From the NCBI RefSeq assembly GCF_025370785.1, contig NZ_JAMXFA010000002.1, positions 1 through 64,000 on the forward strand: a stretch of DNA of 64,000 nucleotides. The letters run 5' to 3'. Every line of letters begins with the position of its first letter. Position 1 is the stretch's first letter. The notes beneath the pieces are model-generated. The model was given only the letters and a program-made list of their open reading frames with translations. It was not told the DNA's origin and searched no databases. A program made the translations under genes and the position numbers. The stretch comes from Laspinema olomoucense D3b (GTDB taxonomy: Bacteria; Cyanobacteriota; Cyanobacteriia; Cyanobacteriales; Laspinemataceae). Below are positions 53,268 to 63,727 of this stretch, in pieces.

Positions 53268-55718
53268 TTAGCTGCGCAAACTCACAGCAAACTGGCTGAC
53301 TAAGGCATCCCTAACCTTCTGATGGGCCGGTTCTATCTCTTCATCGGTGAGGGTGCGATCGCTGGCCCGATAGACCAGTCGAAAGGCTAAACTTCGTTGT
53401 CCTTCTGGCACATTCTGTCCCCGATAATCATCGAACAGTTGCACGGATTCTAACAAAGACCCGGCAGACTGGCTCATCACCCCAGTGAGATCACTTACCG
53501 CCACCTCAACCGGCGCATAAAAAGCCAAATCCCGGTCTGATGACGGATAAGAGGAGTAAGCGCTAAATTTGCGTCCGAAGGTATCTTGTGTGAGAGCATC
53601 TAAAATGGGTTGTAACTCCATCTGGAAGATATACACTTCATTGGGTAATTCTCGGTCTTGTCGAAGTTGGGGATGGAGTTGACCGAAAACCCCAATATTC
53701 CGGTCCTGCAACCACAAAGAAGCTGTCCGTCCCGGATGTAACAGAGTGGGATAGGCATTGGATTCGGGACGATAAGCTATATCCAATCCGAGGCGATCGC
53801 AGACACTTTCCAGAATCCCTTTCGCCTCATACCAGGACATCGGTTGTTCCCGACCACTGCGGACCCAGCGGCCTACAGTGGGGTCACCGCCTAGAATTCC
53901 GGCGATCGCCTCTTGTTCCTTCAGTCCTTCGCTATCTTTCCAGAATGTGCGACCCAACTCAAACCCATTCAGAGGACCATTGCCTTGGGCTAAATTATAC
54001 TCAAACGCATCAATGGCCCCCGAGAGCATTTCCGTCCGTAAAGCAGAATATTCCACAAACAGCGGATTAGCTAAAGCAATTTGATTTTCCTGTTCTGCCT
54101 TAACTAACGAATAATGCATCAGTTCCGTCAAACCGGCACTGCGGAAGGCCGATCGCAACTCTCGTCTTGCCTGTTGTTCCGGTCCAAGCTGTCCGGCAGC
54201 ACTTTGGGTTGGTAAGGTTTCGCAGAACTTGTCATAGCCATAAAGACGGGCAATTTCTTCGATTAAGTCAATTTCCCGTTCCAAGTCCCGAGCCCGATAG
54301 GGCGGCACTTGCACGGACCAGACTTGACCCGGGGTAATCCCTGTGAGGGTACATCCCAAAGCCGTGAGAATCGGTTCGATATCCGTTGCTTGTAATTCTC
54401 CCGTGCCTTCGCCTTGTTTGATGGGTCCGAGAACCTGATTCACGCGATCGCGGCGCAGTTCGATGGATTGGACCGAACCCCCAACACGCAGTTCTTCCGG
54501 ACGTGCATCGGCAAGTCGTTGATGGACGGGAGTACCCCCTGCGAGTTCTTGGAACAGGGCGATCGCTCGATCGCAGGCTGTTTCTAACCCGGCATAATTG
54601 ACCCCGCGTTCATACCGCGCCGAGGACTCCGTGCGTAACCCCACCGCCCGAGACGATCGCCGCACTGCTGGCGGGTCAAATAATGCCGCCTCTAAAATTA
54701 AATTCTCAGTCCCGTCATGGACTTCCGTTTCTTCCCCACCCATCACCCCAGCAATGGCAACCGGCTGATTATTCGCCGTAATCAAGAGATTTTGGGCTTG
54801 CAGAGTGCGGGTTTGACCGTCCAGGGTTTTGAAGGTTTCCCCGGATTGGGCAAATCGGACGCCGAGGGTGAGGGAATCTCCTCCGGCGAGGGTTTGGAGG
54901 CGATCGCGATCAAAAGCGTGTAACGGCTGTCCCCATTCCAACAGAATGTAATTCGTGACATCCACCACATTATTAATCGGGCGCACCCCTGCCGCTTGGA
55001 GACGTTGCTGCAACCACAAGGGAGAAGGGGCAATTTTGACCCCAGTGATTTCCGTGCCAATATAAGCAAGACAGGCTTGAGATTCGTCAATTTTTAACGA
55101 AAACCCCTGGCCTCCGGGGGTAGGGTATGTACTTAAGGCAAGCGGCAATCGTAACGCACCCCCAGTCAGGGCCGCCACTTCTCGGGCGACTCCTACCATA
55201 CTCAAAGCATCCGCCCGATTTGCCGTGGAGGTCAAGTCTAAAATGACATCATCCAGACCCAACAACGGAGAAACTGCCGTCCCTAATTGGGGGTTTTCCA
55301 AGTCAAACTCATGAATCCCCTCGGATTCTTTCGTTAACCCCAATTCAGCTAACGAGCAAATCATCCCTTCAGAAGGGACGCCGCGCAGTTTGGCCTTTTT
55401 AATTTTTAAGTCAATTTTGGGCAGATACGTCCCAATCGGGGCCACTGCCACATAAATATCAGCCTTAGCATTCGGTGCGCCACAGACAATATTTAAAGGA
55501 GATTCCCCGCCAATATTGACCTTGCAGACGCTTAGTTTATCGGCATTGGGATGTTGTTCGCGCTCAATAATTTTTCCCAACACGACGCCGTTAGCCCAAC
55601 TGCGCCGATCTTCGATGTCTTCTACTTCAAATCCAGCCATCGTCAGCGTATGGGCTAACTCTTCTGGAGACATCGTGATGTCTATCAGTTCCCGCAACCA
55701 GTTTAGAGAAATCCGCAT
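53268..55718 (-). CDS. pheT: Phenylalanine-tRNA ligase beta subunit
   Basis: 816 aa, the usual length for the bacterial beta subunit. It works with PheS to charge tRNA-Phe. Visible parts: tRNA-binding EMAP-like domain (about 39-150, [20 protein letters not shown]), B3/B4 editing domain (about 210-390, [11 protein letters not shown]), B5 domain (about 405-480), the catalytic-like core with [16 protein letters not shown], and a C-terminal anticodon-binding FDX-ACB domain (about 725-816, [20 protein letters not shown]). Fully intact. pheS is not adjacent, as is common in cyanobacteria. ATG 55718. The MITE-like element is just downstream. Confidence 0.95.
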   Translation of the reverse strand: MRISLNWLRELIDITMSPEELAHTLTMAGFEVEDIEDRRSWANGVVLGKIIEREQHPNADKLSVCKVNIGGESPLNIVCGAPNAKADIYVAVAPIGTYLPKIDLKIKKAKLRGVPSEGMICSLAELGLTKESEGIHEFDLENPQLGTAVSPLLGLDDVILDLTSTANRADALSMVGVAREVAALTGGALRLPLALSTYPTPGGQGFSLKIDESQACLAYIGTEITGVKIAPSPLWLQQRLQAAGVRPINNVVDVTNYILLEWGQPLHAFDRDRLQTLAGGDSLTLGVRFAQSGETFKTLDGQTRTLQAQNLLITANNQPVAIAGVMGGEETEVHDGTENLILEAALFDPPAVRRSSRAVGLRTESSARYERGVNYAGLETACDRAIALFQELAGGTPVHQRLADARPEELRVGGSVQSIELRRDRVNQVLGPIKQGEGTGELQATDIEPILTALGCTLTGITPGQVWSVQVPPYRARDLEREIDLIEEIARLYGYDKFCETLPTQSAAGQLGPEQQARRELRSAFRSAGLTELMHYSLVKAEQENQIALANPLFVEYSALRTEMLSGAIDAFEYNLAQGNGPLNGFELGRTFWKDSEGLKEQEAIAGILGGDPTVGRWVRSGREQPMSWYEAKGILESVCDRLGLDIAYRPESNAYPTLLHPGRTASLWLQDRNIGVFGQLHPQLRQDRELPNEVYIFQMELQPILDALTQDTFGRKFSAYSSYPSSDRDLAFYAPVEVAVSDLTGVMSQSAGSLLESVQLFDDYRGQNVPEGQRSLAFRLVYRASDRTLTDEEIEPAHQKVRDALVSQFAVSLRS

Positions 55719-55810
55719 TGATATGGACGCCTAAAATAAGTCAGCCTGACTCATTTTACAAGAGCATGGGTCTACTCAGGGGTTGAAACTGGGTTTGGGG
55801 TAGAAATCGG

Positions 55811-57418
55811 CTAAAAGATTCCCCGTTTGCCATTGGGTTTAATTGTTAGCCAGTTGGTGCGTGCCATTGCCAGTTGAGCTTCGCTGATTCTGGCCCCGGT
55901 GAGGTTGGCCCCGCACAGGTTGGCCCCGCGCAGGTTAGCTTGGGTAAAGGAGGCTTCCATTAAGTCGGCCCCTCGGAGGTCCGCGCCTTCTAAATTGGCA
56001 TTGACAAAATAGGCTTTCGTTAAATTACTATCCCGTAGACAAGCTTTTACCAAAGTAGCGCGTCCGAAGTTCGCACTGGTGAGGTCGGATCCTTGGAAGT
56101 TGACGCGATTGAGCTTGGAGTCATAAAAATTAGCGCCGGATAGGGTTGAGGACCGCAAGTCTAACCCGGTGAGATTGCAGTCGCCAAAGTCTCGTTTACC
56201 TTTGCCATAGGCGAGGCGAATAGCTTTGGCATCGAAGATCCCATCACTGGCAACGGTGGAGGCGGCTAAGGTTTGGGTGCGAAAGCTCGTTGCTGAACCG
56301 GGATTAGAATTCATTCCTGAATTTAAGGCGGTCCCCCCGCGACTGGCAGCTTTGGCCTGTTTATTGGCGCGACGGGTTCGCAGTAACTCCACTTCCCGGG
56401 CGGCAGGGGATAATCCTCGGTTATTTTTTTCTTCGAGGCGGGTTTCTTCTTCTTGCGGGGGTGAGTCTTTGCGTCGCGACGAAGAGAGTCCTTCGGAAAG
56501 GGTTTGACGGTGGGATTCTAGATCCAAGGCGCGGAGGGCTTCTTCTGAGCTTTGGTAGCGATCGCGCACGGAAGCTGCCAGCATTTTTTCCAAAACCGCT
56601 GCAAAACTATCACTGACATAAACGTGGGGACGCCAGATCAGTTCGGTTGTCATGGGGTCATAGTCAAAATGTTTGGGGGATTTGCCCGTCAGCAGATACA
56701 GGCAGGTGGCTCCCACGGCATAAATATCACTGGCATAAACGGGGCGCAATGCCATTTGTTCTTGGGGGGCAAAACCCGGGGTGCCGATCGCAAAGGAGGT
56801 AAAGGCGGTTTCTCCGGTGGAATTGGCGTTGAGGAGTGCGGTTTGACTCACTTCGTCTTTGACTGCCCCAAAGTCAATCAGCACCAACTGATTATCCACG
56901 TCCCGGCGAATGATATTGGCGGGTTTGATATCCCGATGGATGACTTCATTATCATGAAGATATTTGACTAAGGGCAGGATTTCGCGCAAAAATTGTTTGA
57001 CGGCAAATTCGGTAAAAGGTCCATTGCGCTTGGCTTCTTGTTTGAGGGTTTGACCGCTAACATATTCCTGAACTAAATAAAATTGGCGATCGCTTTCAAA
57101 GTAATCCAAAAGTCTGGGGACTTGCGGATGATTACCGATTTTCCCCAGGGTTTTCGCCTCGCGCTCAAAAAGTTGTCTTGCCATATCCAGGACCCGAGGC
57201 GAGGTTGAGGCGGGGCGCAGTTGCTTAATCACACAGACAGGCTTCCCCGGCAATCGGTCATCTTCGGCTACAAACGTAGCCCCAAAACCACCTTGACCCA
57301 ATGCTTTAAGGACGCGATAGCGATCGCGCAGGAGTAAATTTGAGCCACAGGCTTGACACTGGATGGCATTCTCGGCATTTTTAGGTTCCGGACAGGCGGG
57401 ATTGACGCAGTAGCTCAT
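55811..57418 (-). CDS. SpkB-like Ser/Thr kinase with pentapeptide repeats
   Basis: 535 aa. N-terminal Cys motif C-x4-C...C-x2-C (4-24, zinc ribbon), eukaryotic-type kinase domain (34-300) with GQGGFGATF (41-49), Lys65, HRDIKPANII and DFGAVKD. A Ser/Lys-rich hinge (about 305-390) follows, then pentapeptide repeats A(D/N)LXX at about 405-520 (GADLRGADLMEASFTQANLR). This is the Synechocystis SpkB layout (Cys-motif kinase plus pentapeptides). SpkB is linked to motility and stress; that role is inference here. Soluble. ATG 57418. Confidence 0.92.
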   Translation of the reverse strand: MSYCVNPACPEPKNAENAIQCQACGSNLLLRDRYRVLKALGQGGFGATFVAEDDRLPGKPVCVIKQLRPASTSPRVLDMARQLFEREAKTLGKIGNHPQVPRLLDYFESDRQFYLVQEYVSGQTLKQEAKRNGPFTEFAVKQFLREILPLVKYLHDNEVIHRDIKPANIIRRDVDNQLVLIDFGAVKDEVSQTALLNANSTGETAFTSFAIGTPGFAPQEQMALRPVYASDIYAVGATCLYLLTGKSPKHFDYDPMTTELIWRPHVYVSDSFAAVLEKMLAASVRDRYQSSEEALRALDLESHRQTLSEGLSSSRRKDSPPQEEETRLEEKNNRGLSPAAREVELLRTRRANKQAKAASRGGTALNSGMNSNPGSATSFRTQTLAASTVASDGIFDAKAIRLAYGKGKRDFGDCNLTGLDLRSSTLSGANFYDSKLNRVNFQGSDLTSANFGRATLVKACLRDSNLTKAYFVNANLEGADLRGADLMEASFTQANLRGANLCGANLTGARISEAQLAMARTNWLTIKPNGKRGIF

Positions 57419-57940
57419 GAAACTTCACCTGATTGTTCAAACGGATGTTTTTTGACCCTAGGAGTGAGTCGTTGTAGATGCAAGACCCTTTTTTGCTTCA
57501 AGCATAGCAAGTCATTTGAGTGAATCTATCCTTACCTTAGACCATTGGTTGAGAAGTCTGAATGACAAGGGAGCCAATCTGGTAAAGGAATATCAAATTT
57601 ATAAGGCGATTGTGTAAAGTCTTAGTAAATGCCACGGCGATCAAGACTATTCAAGCGCTCCTGATAGCGATCGCTCTATGCATGAGGGTTCCCTTAATTC
57701 CCCCTGAACAAACAAGAACGCTCCTGTTTTTTCCGGAAATGTTTCGACCTTAGTCGAGTTGGCTCCTCTCTTCAGGCGATCGGTTGTCTCAACGGCTCCT
57801 GTTCTCTCTATTTTTATCACTTAAGTGATTTTTGCCGAAAAACAGAAAAACCCCCTCCAGTCGCCATTTCAGAGTAGGGGTCATTCATGAATCACCCCGA
57901 CCCCAGTGGGGACGTTGAACCTGGAGAAACAGGTAAAACA
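57419..57940. other. 522-bp gap without a gene
   Basis: No supported ORF. Loose repeats of CTCCTGTTTT/CTCCTGTTCT at about 57723 and 57796. It includes the promoter region of the SpkB-like kinase. Confidence 0.45.
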
Positions 57941-57965
57941 AAGGTGTGTTCTATGAACACACCTT
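57941..57965 (-). terminator. Intrinsic terminator of DUF427 gene
   Basis: AAGGTGTGTTC / GAACACACCTT, 11-bp perfect stem with a 3-nt loop, followed on the minus strand by TGTTTTACC. Begins 9 nt after the DUF427 stop. Confidence 0.8.
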
Positions 57966-57974
57966 GAGCACAGC

Positions 57975-58259
57975 TTAGACTTCTACCTTAACTCCACGCC
58001 AGAAGGCGACATAACCTTTAATCTGCTTGGCAGCATCTTTAACATTAGGATAATACCAGGCAGCATCTTTGTTGACCTGACCCTCAACCACGATATCGTA
58101 ATAACTGGCTTGACCCTTCCAAGGGCAATTGGTGTGGGTATTACTATCTTGGAAATATTCCGACTTGATGGAATCTGGGGGAAAATATTGATTCCCTTCG
58201 ACAACTTCACAGCGATCGCTTTCGGCTAAGATAGCTCCATTCCAGATGGCTTTGGGCAT
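57975..58259 (-). CDS. DUF427 family protein
   Basis: 94 aa, DUF427: MPKAIWNGAILAESDRCEVV, then NQYFPPDSIK, TNCPWKGQASYYDI and AAWYYPNVKDAAKQIKGYVA. The CPWKG motif is diagnostic. Small beta-rich cytoplasmic protein of unknown function. ATG 58259. Ends with a good intrinsic terminator. Confidence 0.93.
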   Translation of the reverse strand: MPKAIWNGAILAESDRCEVVEGNQYFPPDSIKSEYFQDSNTHTNCPWKGQASYYDIVVEGQVNKDAAWYYPNVKDAAKQIKGYVAFWRGVKVEV

Positions 58260-58338
58260 GATAGGTTACTCCTGATGTAAGGGTCTGTTCACCATTATGA
58301 GCCGATGGGCGAGCAAGTGGAGTGGATTTTGGGGAAAA

Positions 58339-58653
58339 CTAACCCGGGATTTCCACGGCGATCGCCGTTACCAAACAGCGCAGTTTGGCTGCGGGACACC
58401 AGGCACAGCTATCGTGGAGTTTGGTAGAAGAACGGGCGCAAACCGAGTTGAGCCAGAGTTCTCCCGTGATTGGACAGACAAAGGTGTTGGGGTCGATCGC
58501 CCGTTGTCGGTAAGCATCTAACCCGATGACTTTGCCCCCTTTGGATAATGGTAGCCCCACCCTTGAGGGGATTCCGTCGGGGGGGGCTGGTGGGAGCATT
58601 CTCATCCGACTCCACCGATGCCTGGTGGTTGGATGCCTTAATAAAGGCGTTCC
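58339..58653 (-). CDS. Doubtful small Cys-containing ORF
   Basis: About 104 codons from ATG 58653 (open back to 58728). The C-terminal half looks protein-like: GGKVIGLDAYRQRAIDPNTF, VCPITGELWLNSVC, SCAWCPAAKLRC, possibly a metal site with paired cysteines. The N-terminal half looks random. No family recognised. It may be a real gene with a later start or a chance frame. Confidence 0.3.
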   Translation of the reverse strand, partial: GTPLLRHPTTRHRWSRMRMLPPAPPDGIPSRVGLPLSKGGKVIGLDAYRQRAIDPNTFVCPITGELWLNSVCARSSTKLHDSCAWCPAAKLRCLVTAIAVEIPG

Positions 58654-58759
58654 CATGTTTCTCCTCACATCACTTAAGTTATAAAAAAGCATCAGGCTGG
58701 CAAGTCTCATCCCAATCCTTGTCAGCAAAGGCTACATCGAAACTTCTAGCGAGGAGGTC

Positions 58760-58847
58760 CTGTGACCGGATAAAATCAACGATCAGGACATTAAGCCAAA
58801 ATCCCGACTTAATTTAAGAATGATGCGGGTCTGTGACCCGATAAAAT
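58760..58847 (+). promoter_or_regulatory. Direct repeat CTGTGACCSGATAAAAT before recQ
   Basis: CTGTGACCGGATAAAAT (58760-58776) and CTGTGACCCGATAAAAT (58831-58847) match at 16 of 17 bases, 71 bp apart centre to centre. The second copy ends 3 nt before the GTG at 58851. Could be operator sites for recQ or a small duplicated segment. Confidence 0.55.
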
Positions 58848-58850
58848 AAG

Positions 58851-61397
58851 GTGAAACTCAACGACAAACTGCGAGCCATGTCAGGCATCAGCCCTTTAAA
58901 CGCCACTGCCCCGAATCAGTTAGAGCGATCGCTCAAACATTTTTTTGGGCATGATAGCTTTCGTCCGGGACAGCGAGAGATCGTCGAAGCCGCCCTGCAA
59001 AATCGGGATCTGCTGATCGTCATGCCTACGGGTGGCGGTAAGTCTTTGTGCTTTCAACTCCCGGCCCTCCTGCGAAAAGGGATAACCGTGGTGGTGTCAC
59101 CCCTGATTGCTTTAATGCAGGATCAAGTGGAATCCCTGAAAAATAACGGCATTGCCTGTACCTTTCTTAATAGCACCCTGAGTTGGGAACAGACGCGATC
59201 GCGGGAACAAGCTATTCTCCAAGGTGAAATCAAACTCCTCTATGTCGCCCCAGAACGTCTGCTGAGTGAACGATTTCTGCCCTTCATGGACCTGGTACGC
59301 GCTCAAGTGGGCATCTGTGGGTTTGCGATCGATGAAGCCCATTGTGTCTCGGAATGGGGCCATGACTTCCGCCCGGAATATCGGCAAATGCAACTGTTGC
59401 GCCAGCGCTATCCGGAAATTCCCATGATGGCCCTGACTGCTACCGCAACCGATCGCGTTCGTCAAGACATTACCCAGCAACTGGCCCTGCGGGATCCAAA
59501 AATTCACATCGCCAGTTTTAACCGCCCTAACCTCTATTACGAAGTTCGTCAAAAAAACAAGCAATCTTATCGAGAATTAGTCAAGCTGATTCGCGAAAGC
59601 AAGGGTTCGGGAATTATCTACTGTCTCAGTCGTCGCCGCGTCGATGAAATCGCCCATAAATTGCAGCGAGAAGGCATTGATGCCATCCCCTATCATGCCG
59701 GAATGAACGATGAGGAACGCACCCTCAATCAAACCCGCTTTATTCGCGATGATGCTCAGGTGATTGTTGCGACCATTGCCTTTGGCATGGGCATCAATAA
59801 ACCTGATGTCCGCTTTGTGGTTCACTATGATTTACCCCGCAATATTGAAGGCTATTATCAAGAATCGGGACGGGCGGGACGGGATGGAGAACCGGCAATT
59901 TGTACGATGTTTTTTGGGTATGGTGATATTAAAACAATTGAATATATTATAGACCAAAAAACTGACGTAGATGAACAACGGATTGCCCGTCAGCAGTTGC
60001 GACAAATTATTAATTATTCAGAAAGTACGGTTTGTCGGCGCACGATTCAACTGGGATATTTTGGGGAACGGTTTCCGGGAAATTGTGAAAATTGTGATAA
60101 TTGTAGACATCCTAACCCGACAGAAGATTGGACGATTGAAGCGATGAAGTTTCTCTCCTGTGTGGCGCGCTGCAAGGAAAGATTTGGGATGAATTATATT
60201 ATCGATGTGTTGCGGGGTTCTAAAAATCAGAAGGTTTTAAAATATGGTCATGAAACGCTTTCAACGTATGGGATTGGATTAGATAAAACCGCTGATGAGT
60301 GGAAAATGCTGGTTCGATCGCTAATTCATCAAGGGTTACTGGAAGAAACGACTGATGGGTATGCGGTTCTCAAGTTAAATGAGGGCAGTTGGGAGGTGAT
60401 GCGAAAGCAACGGCAGGTTTTCATTGCGGTTCCGAAAGCGCCGGTGAATACAGAAATGACCGATCGCGATCGCAAAAAGGCCGAGGTGGAAATGTTGCTC
60501 GATCGCTTGCGATCGCTACGCAAGGAAATCGCCGATGAGCAATCTGTCGCCCCCTATATGGTGTTTGCAGATTCCACCCTGAAATTAATGGCGCAGCAAC
60601 GTCCCCAAACCTTAGATGAATTTGGCAATCTCTCAGGAGTGGTAGGATATAAAGTCGAGCAGTATGGCGAGCGTTTTGTAACAGAAATTCGCGAGTATTG
60701 TCGCACATATTCACTCTCTTCGGTGGGGATGAATCGCGGCAGCAATAGCAATAATGGTAATGGGGAGTTGGATGCAACCGGGGACGAGTTATTTGAGCAG
60801 TTGCGCGTCCTGCGTCGGGAAATCGCCAATGAGCGGGGGGTTCCGCCTTTTGTGGTGTTTCAAGATAGTACCTTGAAAGCGATCGCCCAGGACCGTCCCC
60901 AATCTTTGGCAGCACTGAAACAAATCTACGGGGTGGGAGAGTATAAACTGGCGGAATATGGCGATCGGTTTATTACCGAAATTCAAAACTATTGTCAAGC
61001 CAGAGGACTACAGGAAAGTGCGCCCACGGACATTCCTGAATTAGAGGTGAATTCGGACCCTTCTTTGACTCAGCTACTCACCCTAGAATACCATCAAAAC
61101 GGGATGAGTATTGCAGAAATTGCGGCAAAACGAAATGTGAAAGAGACCCGGGTGGAATATCACTTAATTAAACTGTTGGAAATGGATCAGGCAGTGGATA
61201 TTCACCGCTTGGTTCCGGTGCAACGGCAGCAGGTGATTATCGAAGCTTTGCAATTGTTAGGTTCTAATCTACTCAAGCCGGTTTATGAACATTTGGGGGG
61301 AAAATATAGCTACAATGAGCTACGGTTAGTCCGGGCGGCTTGGCAACGGAATCTCTGTGGGAATCTTCAGTCTATCGAGGATGAATTGGAGTTTTAA
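58851..61397 (+). CDS. recQ: RecQ DNA helicase with two HRDC domains
   Basis: 848 aa from GTG 58851; ATG 58878 (MSGISPLNATAP) is an alternative that would place the nearby direct repeat in the leader. 3'-5' DNA helicase of recombination and fork repair. Helicase core with VMPTGGGKS (58-65), IDEAHCVSEWGHDFRPEY and QESGRAGRDG. Zinc domain CRR...CENCDNC, then RQC winged helix. Two HRDC domains (about 548-626 and 645-720) are near-duplicates (FADSTLKLMAQQRPQTLDEF vs FQDSTLKAIAQDRPQSLAAL), joined by an Asn/Ser-rich linker. A C-terminal HTH (GMSIAEIAAKRNVKETRVEY) follows. Longer than the E. coli enzyme (about 610 aa). Confidence 0.94.
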   Translation: MKLNDKLRAMSGISPLNATAPNQLERSLKHFFGHDSFRPGQREIVEAALQNRDLLIVMPTGGGKSLCFQLPALLRKGITVVVSPLIALMQDQVESLKNNGIACTFLNSTLSWEQTRSREQAILQGEIKLLYVAPERLLSERFLPFMDLVRAQVGICGFAIDEAHCVSEWGHDFRPEYRQMQLLRQRYPEIPMMALTATATDRVRQDITQQLALRDPKIHIASFNRPNLYYEVRQKNKQSYRELVKLIRESKGSGIIYCLSRRRVDEIAHKLQREGIDAIPYHAGMNDEERTLNQTRFIRDDAQVIVATIAFGMGINKPDVRFVVHYDLPRNIEGYYQESGRAGRDGEPAICTMFFGYGDIKTIEYIIDQKTDVDEQRIARQQLRQIINYSESTVCRRTIQLGYFGERFPGNCENCDNCRHPNPTEDWTIEAMKFLSCVARCKERFGMNYIIDVLRGSKNQKVLKYGHETLSTYGIGLDKTADEWKMLVRSLIHQGLLEETTDGYAVLKLNEGSWEVMRKQRQVFIAVPKAPVNTEMTDRDRKKAEVEMLLDRLRSLRKEIADEQSVAPYMVFADSTLKLMAQQRPQTLDEFGNLSGVVGYKVEQYGERFVTEIREYCRTYSLSSVGMNRGSNSNNGNGELDATGDELFEQLRVLRREIANERGVPPFVVFQDSTLKAIAQDRPQSLAALKQIYGVGEYKLAEYGDRFITEIQNYCQARGLQESAPTDIPELEVNSDPSLTQLLTLEYHQNGMSIAEIAAKRNVKETRVEYHLIKLLEMDQAVDIHRLVPVQRQQVIIEALQLLGSNLLKPVYEHLGGKYSYNELRLVRAAWQRNLCGNLQSIEDELEF

Positions 61398-61577
61398 ACG
61401 GGTCATGGATTGACGGGGTTGTTCTCGGTTAAGGGGGCTAAGAATGGTAAGGTGGAAACAACCCAGGAAGGAGAGGGAGGAGAGATTCGAGTTAGGGGAA
61501 TGTACCGTCCGAACTTGCCTCCTCCGGACTCTACTGGGGATTAAATTAGCAAGTTTTGTGACCCAGCGGAGGCAGTC

Positions 61578-61916
61578 ATGACCGAGTTTATGGATTTTCT
61601 CAGACATAAATATGCTTATGTGGCGATCGGCGAATTTAAACCGGGTAAATTTGAAGAAGCCAAGCAACTATATGCCAAAGCCGTCTCTACTTACACCCAA
61701 GGGTTTAAGGGAGCCTATCTACTGCAACAGCCAAATACTGATAAAGGAATTGCAGTGATTTTTTGGGACGATATCGACGCGATGGAGTCTAACCACAGTG
61801 AGGCTTATGCGGCAATTTTAGACGAAATTTCCCATTTATTTGCTAAACCCCCGATGACGGCGTTTTATGACGTTTGTACCGAATTTCCGGCACCGGAGTC
61901 GGTGGCAGTGGAGTAA
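61578..61916 (+). CDS. ABM-like (dimeric alpha/beta barrel) small protein
   Basis: 112 aa. HKYAYVAIGEFKPGKFEEAK then a helix, AYLLQQPNTDKGIAVIFWDD, and a second helix. This is the antibiotic-biosynthesis-monooxygenase-like dimeric fold without a clear active site. The family is common as a cyanobacterial hypothetical. GGAGG lies before ATG 61578. A GC-rich hairpin follows at 61991. Function unknown. Confidence 0.8.
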   Translation: MTEFMDFLRHKYAYVAIGEFKPGKFEEAKQLYAKAVSTYTQGFKGAYLLQQPNTDKGIAVIFWDDIDAMESNHSEAYAAILDEISHLFAKPPMTAFYDVCTEFPAPESVAVE

Positions 61917-61990
61917 ATTAAAGGTGCCGATCGCCGGTTGTTAGCCAGAATACAGCGAGATCGGCCCTCCGATGTTCCCGTGGGGGATTC

Positions 61991-62020
61991 CGGACCACTG
62001 ACCCCCGCATCAGTGGTCCG
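61991..62020. terminator. CGGACCACTGA/TCAGTGGTCCG hairpin
   Basis: 11-bp perfect stem, 8-nt loop (CCCCCGCA), 75 bp after the ABM-like gene. No T-run. Otherwise the gap 61917-62403 contains no gene that could be supported. Confidence 0.55.
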
Positions 62021-62403
62021 CTGGGGAGAACCCCCTGGTCCTTTCCCCTAAAATGCAGGCGATCGCAACGACAAAGACGGGGTACAAAACCGAGGACTCT
62101 CTCTATTTTTATGTACCCAGGCTGTGCAAATCACCAAAAGTAGTATTCAATTCAATAGCAGATCAACGGATTTTTAATTCTCCTAATATCATATTTGCAG
62201 GCGCACCCCTACTGACCTAACCCCCTTTCCCCCTGCAAAGGATGGGGGAGAAGAGGAAAAACTGTTTTTTTAGGTTAATCCAAGGGACTTGATATAAGTT
62301 GAAAAAGTACGACGCTTTTGCCAAACAGGCTTTAGTGAGTTGCGCAATGGGTTTTTTGCCAGCGCGATCGCGATTCCATGATGGAGCATACTCGCACTTA
62401 CAT

Positions 62404-63459
62404 TCAATCCAACTCCTCCGCAAGCTCCTCTGCTTGGGCTTTTAGTGCCGCTTGCATCGTTTTTTCCGCATCCGCGAGAATCGGACTGGCTTCGGCATCC
62501 CGATTAGCTAACTTGAGGGCTGTACCCAAGTGATTCAGGGCTTCGGCTCGATAACCATCAACGCCGATGGAGTAGGCTAATGCCGTGGCCTCACAGAACT
62601 GTCCAGAACGAGCCTGCGCTGCCACAATTTCACACAGTGCCTTTTCCGGCCAACTCGGATAGCGCATAGAGCGAGCGGCTTCTATGGCCTCAGAAAAACG
62701 TCCAGCTTGGGTCAGTGCCGTTGCCAGTTGGTTCAGACTATTCTCGCGCTGCACCGGAGCGCCCAGAGAATAGGCGATCGTTTGTGCTTCAGTCAAAACG
62801 GTATCCGCTTCCCTGGGTCGGTTTACTCGCTCCAGAGTTGTCATCACCTGAAGTAGAGAATAAACGGAGCAAGACTCCATCCCCCGAGCGACCGTAGTAG
62901 CTTCGGCGAAAATAGCGCTGGCTTCATCCGGGCGATCGCCACTCTCCAATGCTAGGGCTAACTCTAAAAACGCACGGACTCGCTCGCTACGCTTGGTAAT
63001 CGAACGGATCACATTTGCCGCTTCCTCAAAGTTTCCGGCTTGAGTCCATGCAGTTGCCAAACTCCTGAGCGCCTTGATGCACTCGCGTTCCCCCTCCAAA
63101 GAAGCCGCAACAGAGGCCGCTTCGGTAAACTGTCCCGCTTGTGCTAAGGCTGCCACTAGCTCGCTCAGAACGTTTTCTCCACTGGAAGCAGGCCACAGGG
63201 ACTGAGCGATTTGGGGGATTTCGGCAAACAGAGCCTGTGCTTCATCATGACGGTGGGCTCGATGGAATGCTGTTGCTAACTCGCACAGCGCAATCGCTCG
63301 ACTAGACATTTTCCGAATAGAGCGAGTTGCTGTAGTTGCCTCGGCAAAAACTGCACTCGCTTCACTGTCACGATTAGCGATCGCCAATTCTACGGCGCGA
63401 TCTCTCAATTCTTGCCTTCGTCTCGTCTCTACAAAGTCCATACAAGAGGCTACCTCCAT
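62404..63459 (-). CDS. Alpha-solenoid (TPR-like) repeat protein
   Basis: 351 aa from ATG 63459; the frame is open upstream with only a TTG (63555), so an N-terminal truncation cannot be excluded. About nine 35-40-residue helical repeats, pattern EA..A.S(I/L)....R...AL..LA.AL..AGR..EA....AEA (for example LNQLATALTQAGRFSEAIEA). Repeat spacing fits TPR-like scaffolds. Probably a protein-interaction protein; no catalytic domain. No family name assigned. Confidence 0.75.
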   Translation of the reverse strand: MEVASCMDFVETRRRQELRDRAVELAIANRDSEASAVFAEATTATRSIRKMSSRAIALCELATAFHRAHRHDEAQALFAEIPQIAQSLWPASSGENVLSELVAALAQAGQFTEAASVAASLEGERECIKALRSLATAWTQAGNFEEAANVIRSITKRSERVRAFLELALALESGDRPDEASAIFAEATTVARGMESCSVYSLLQVMTTLERVNRPREADTVLTEAQTIAYSLGAPVQRENSLNQLATALTQAGRFSEAIEAARSMRYPSWPEKALCEIVAAQARSGQFCEATALAYSIGVDGYRAEALNHLGTALKLANRDAEASPILADAEKTMQAALKAQAEELAEELD

Positions 63460-63727
63460 GACCGATTGCAAATGCTTAAATGCCTGTTTAAGCCCGGTTA
63501 TCAATATAGCTCGTCGTCGGTGTCCTTTGCTATAGACATAGCAAGCAAGGTGCAAAGCCTGATCCCAGGCGATCGCTTACCGCACGTCCCGGGATTCCAG
63601 ATTGGATCCCTTGTCAAATATCAAAATGATTTAGGGTTGCGATAGAGTCGCCCGCAATCAATTGTGTAGAGGGGGCAATTCCTGTAAGATGGGCCTATAT
63701 AAAATACCGAACTCTGGTTAACTTCTT

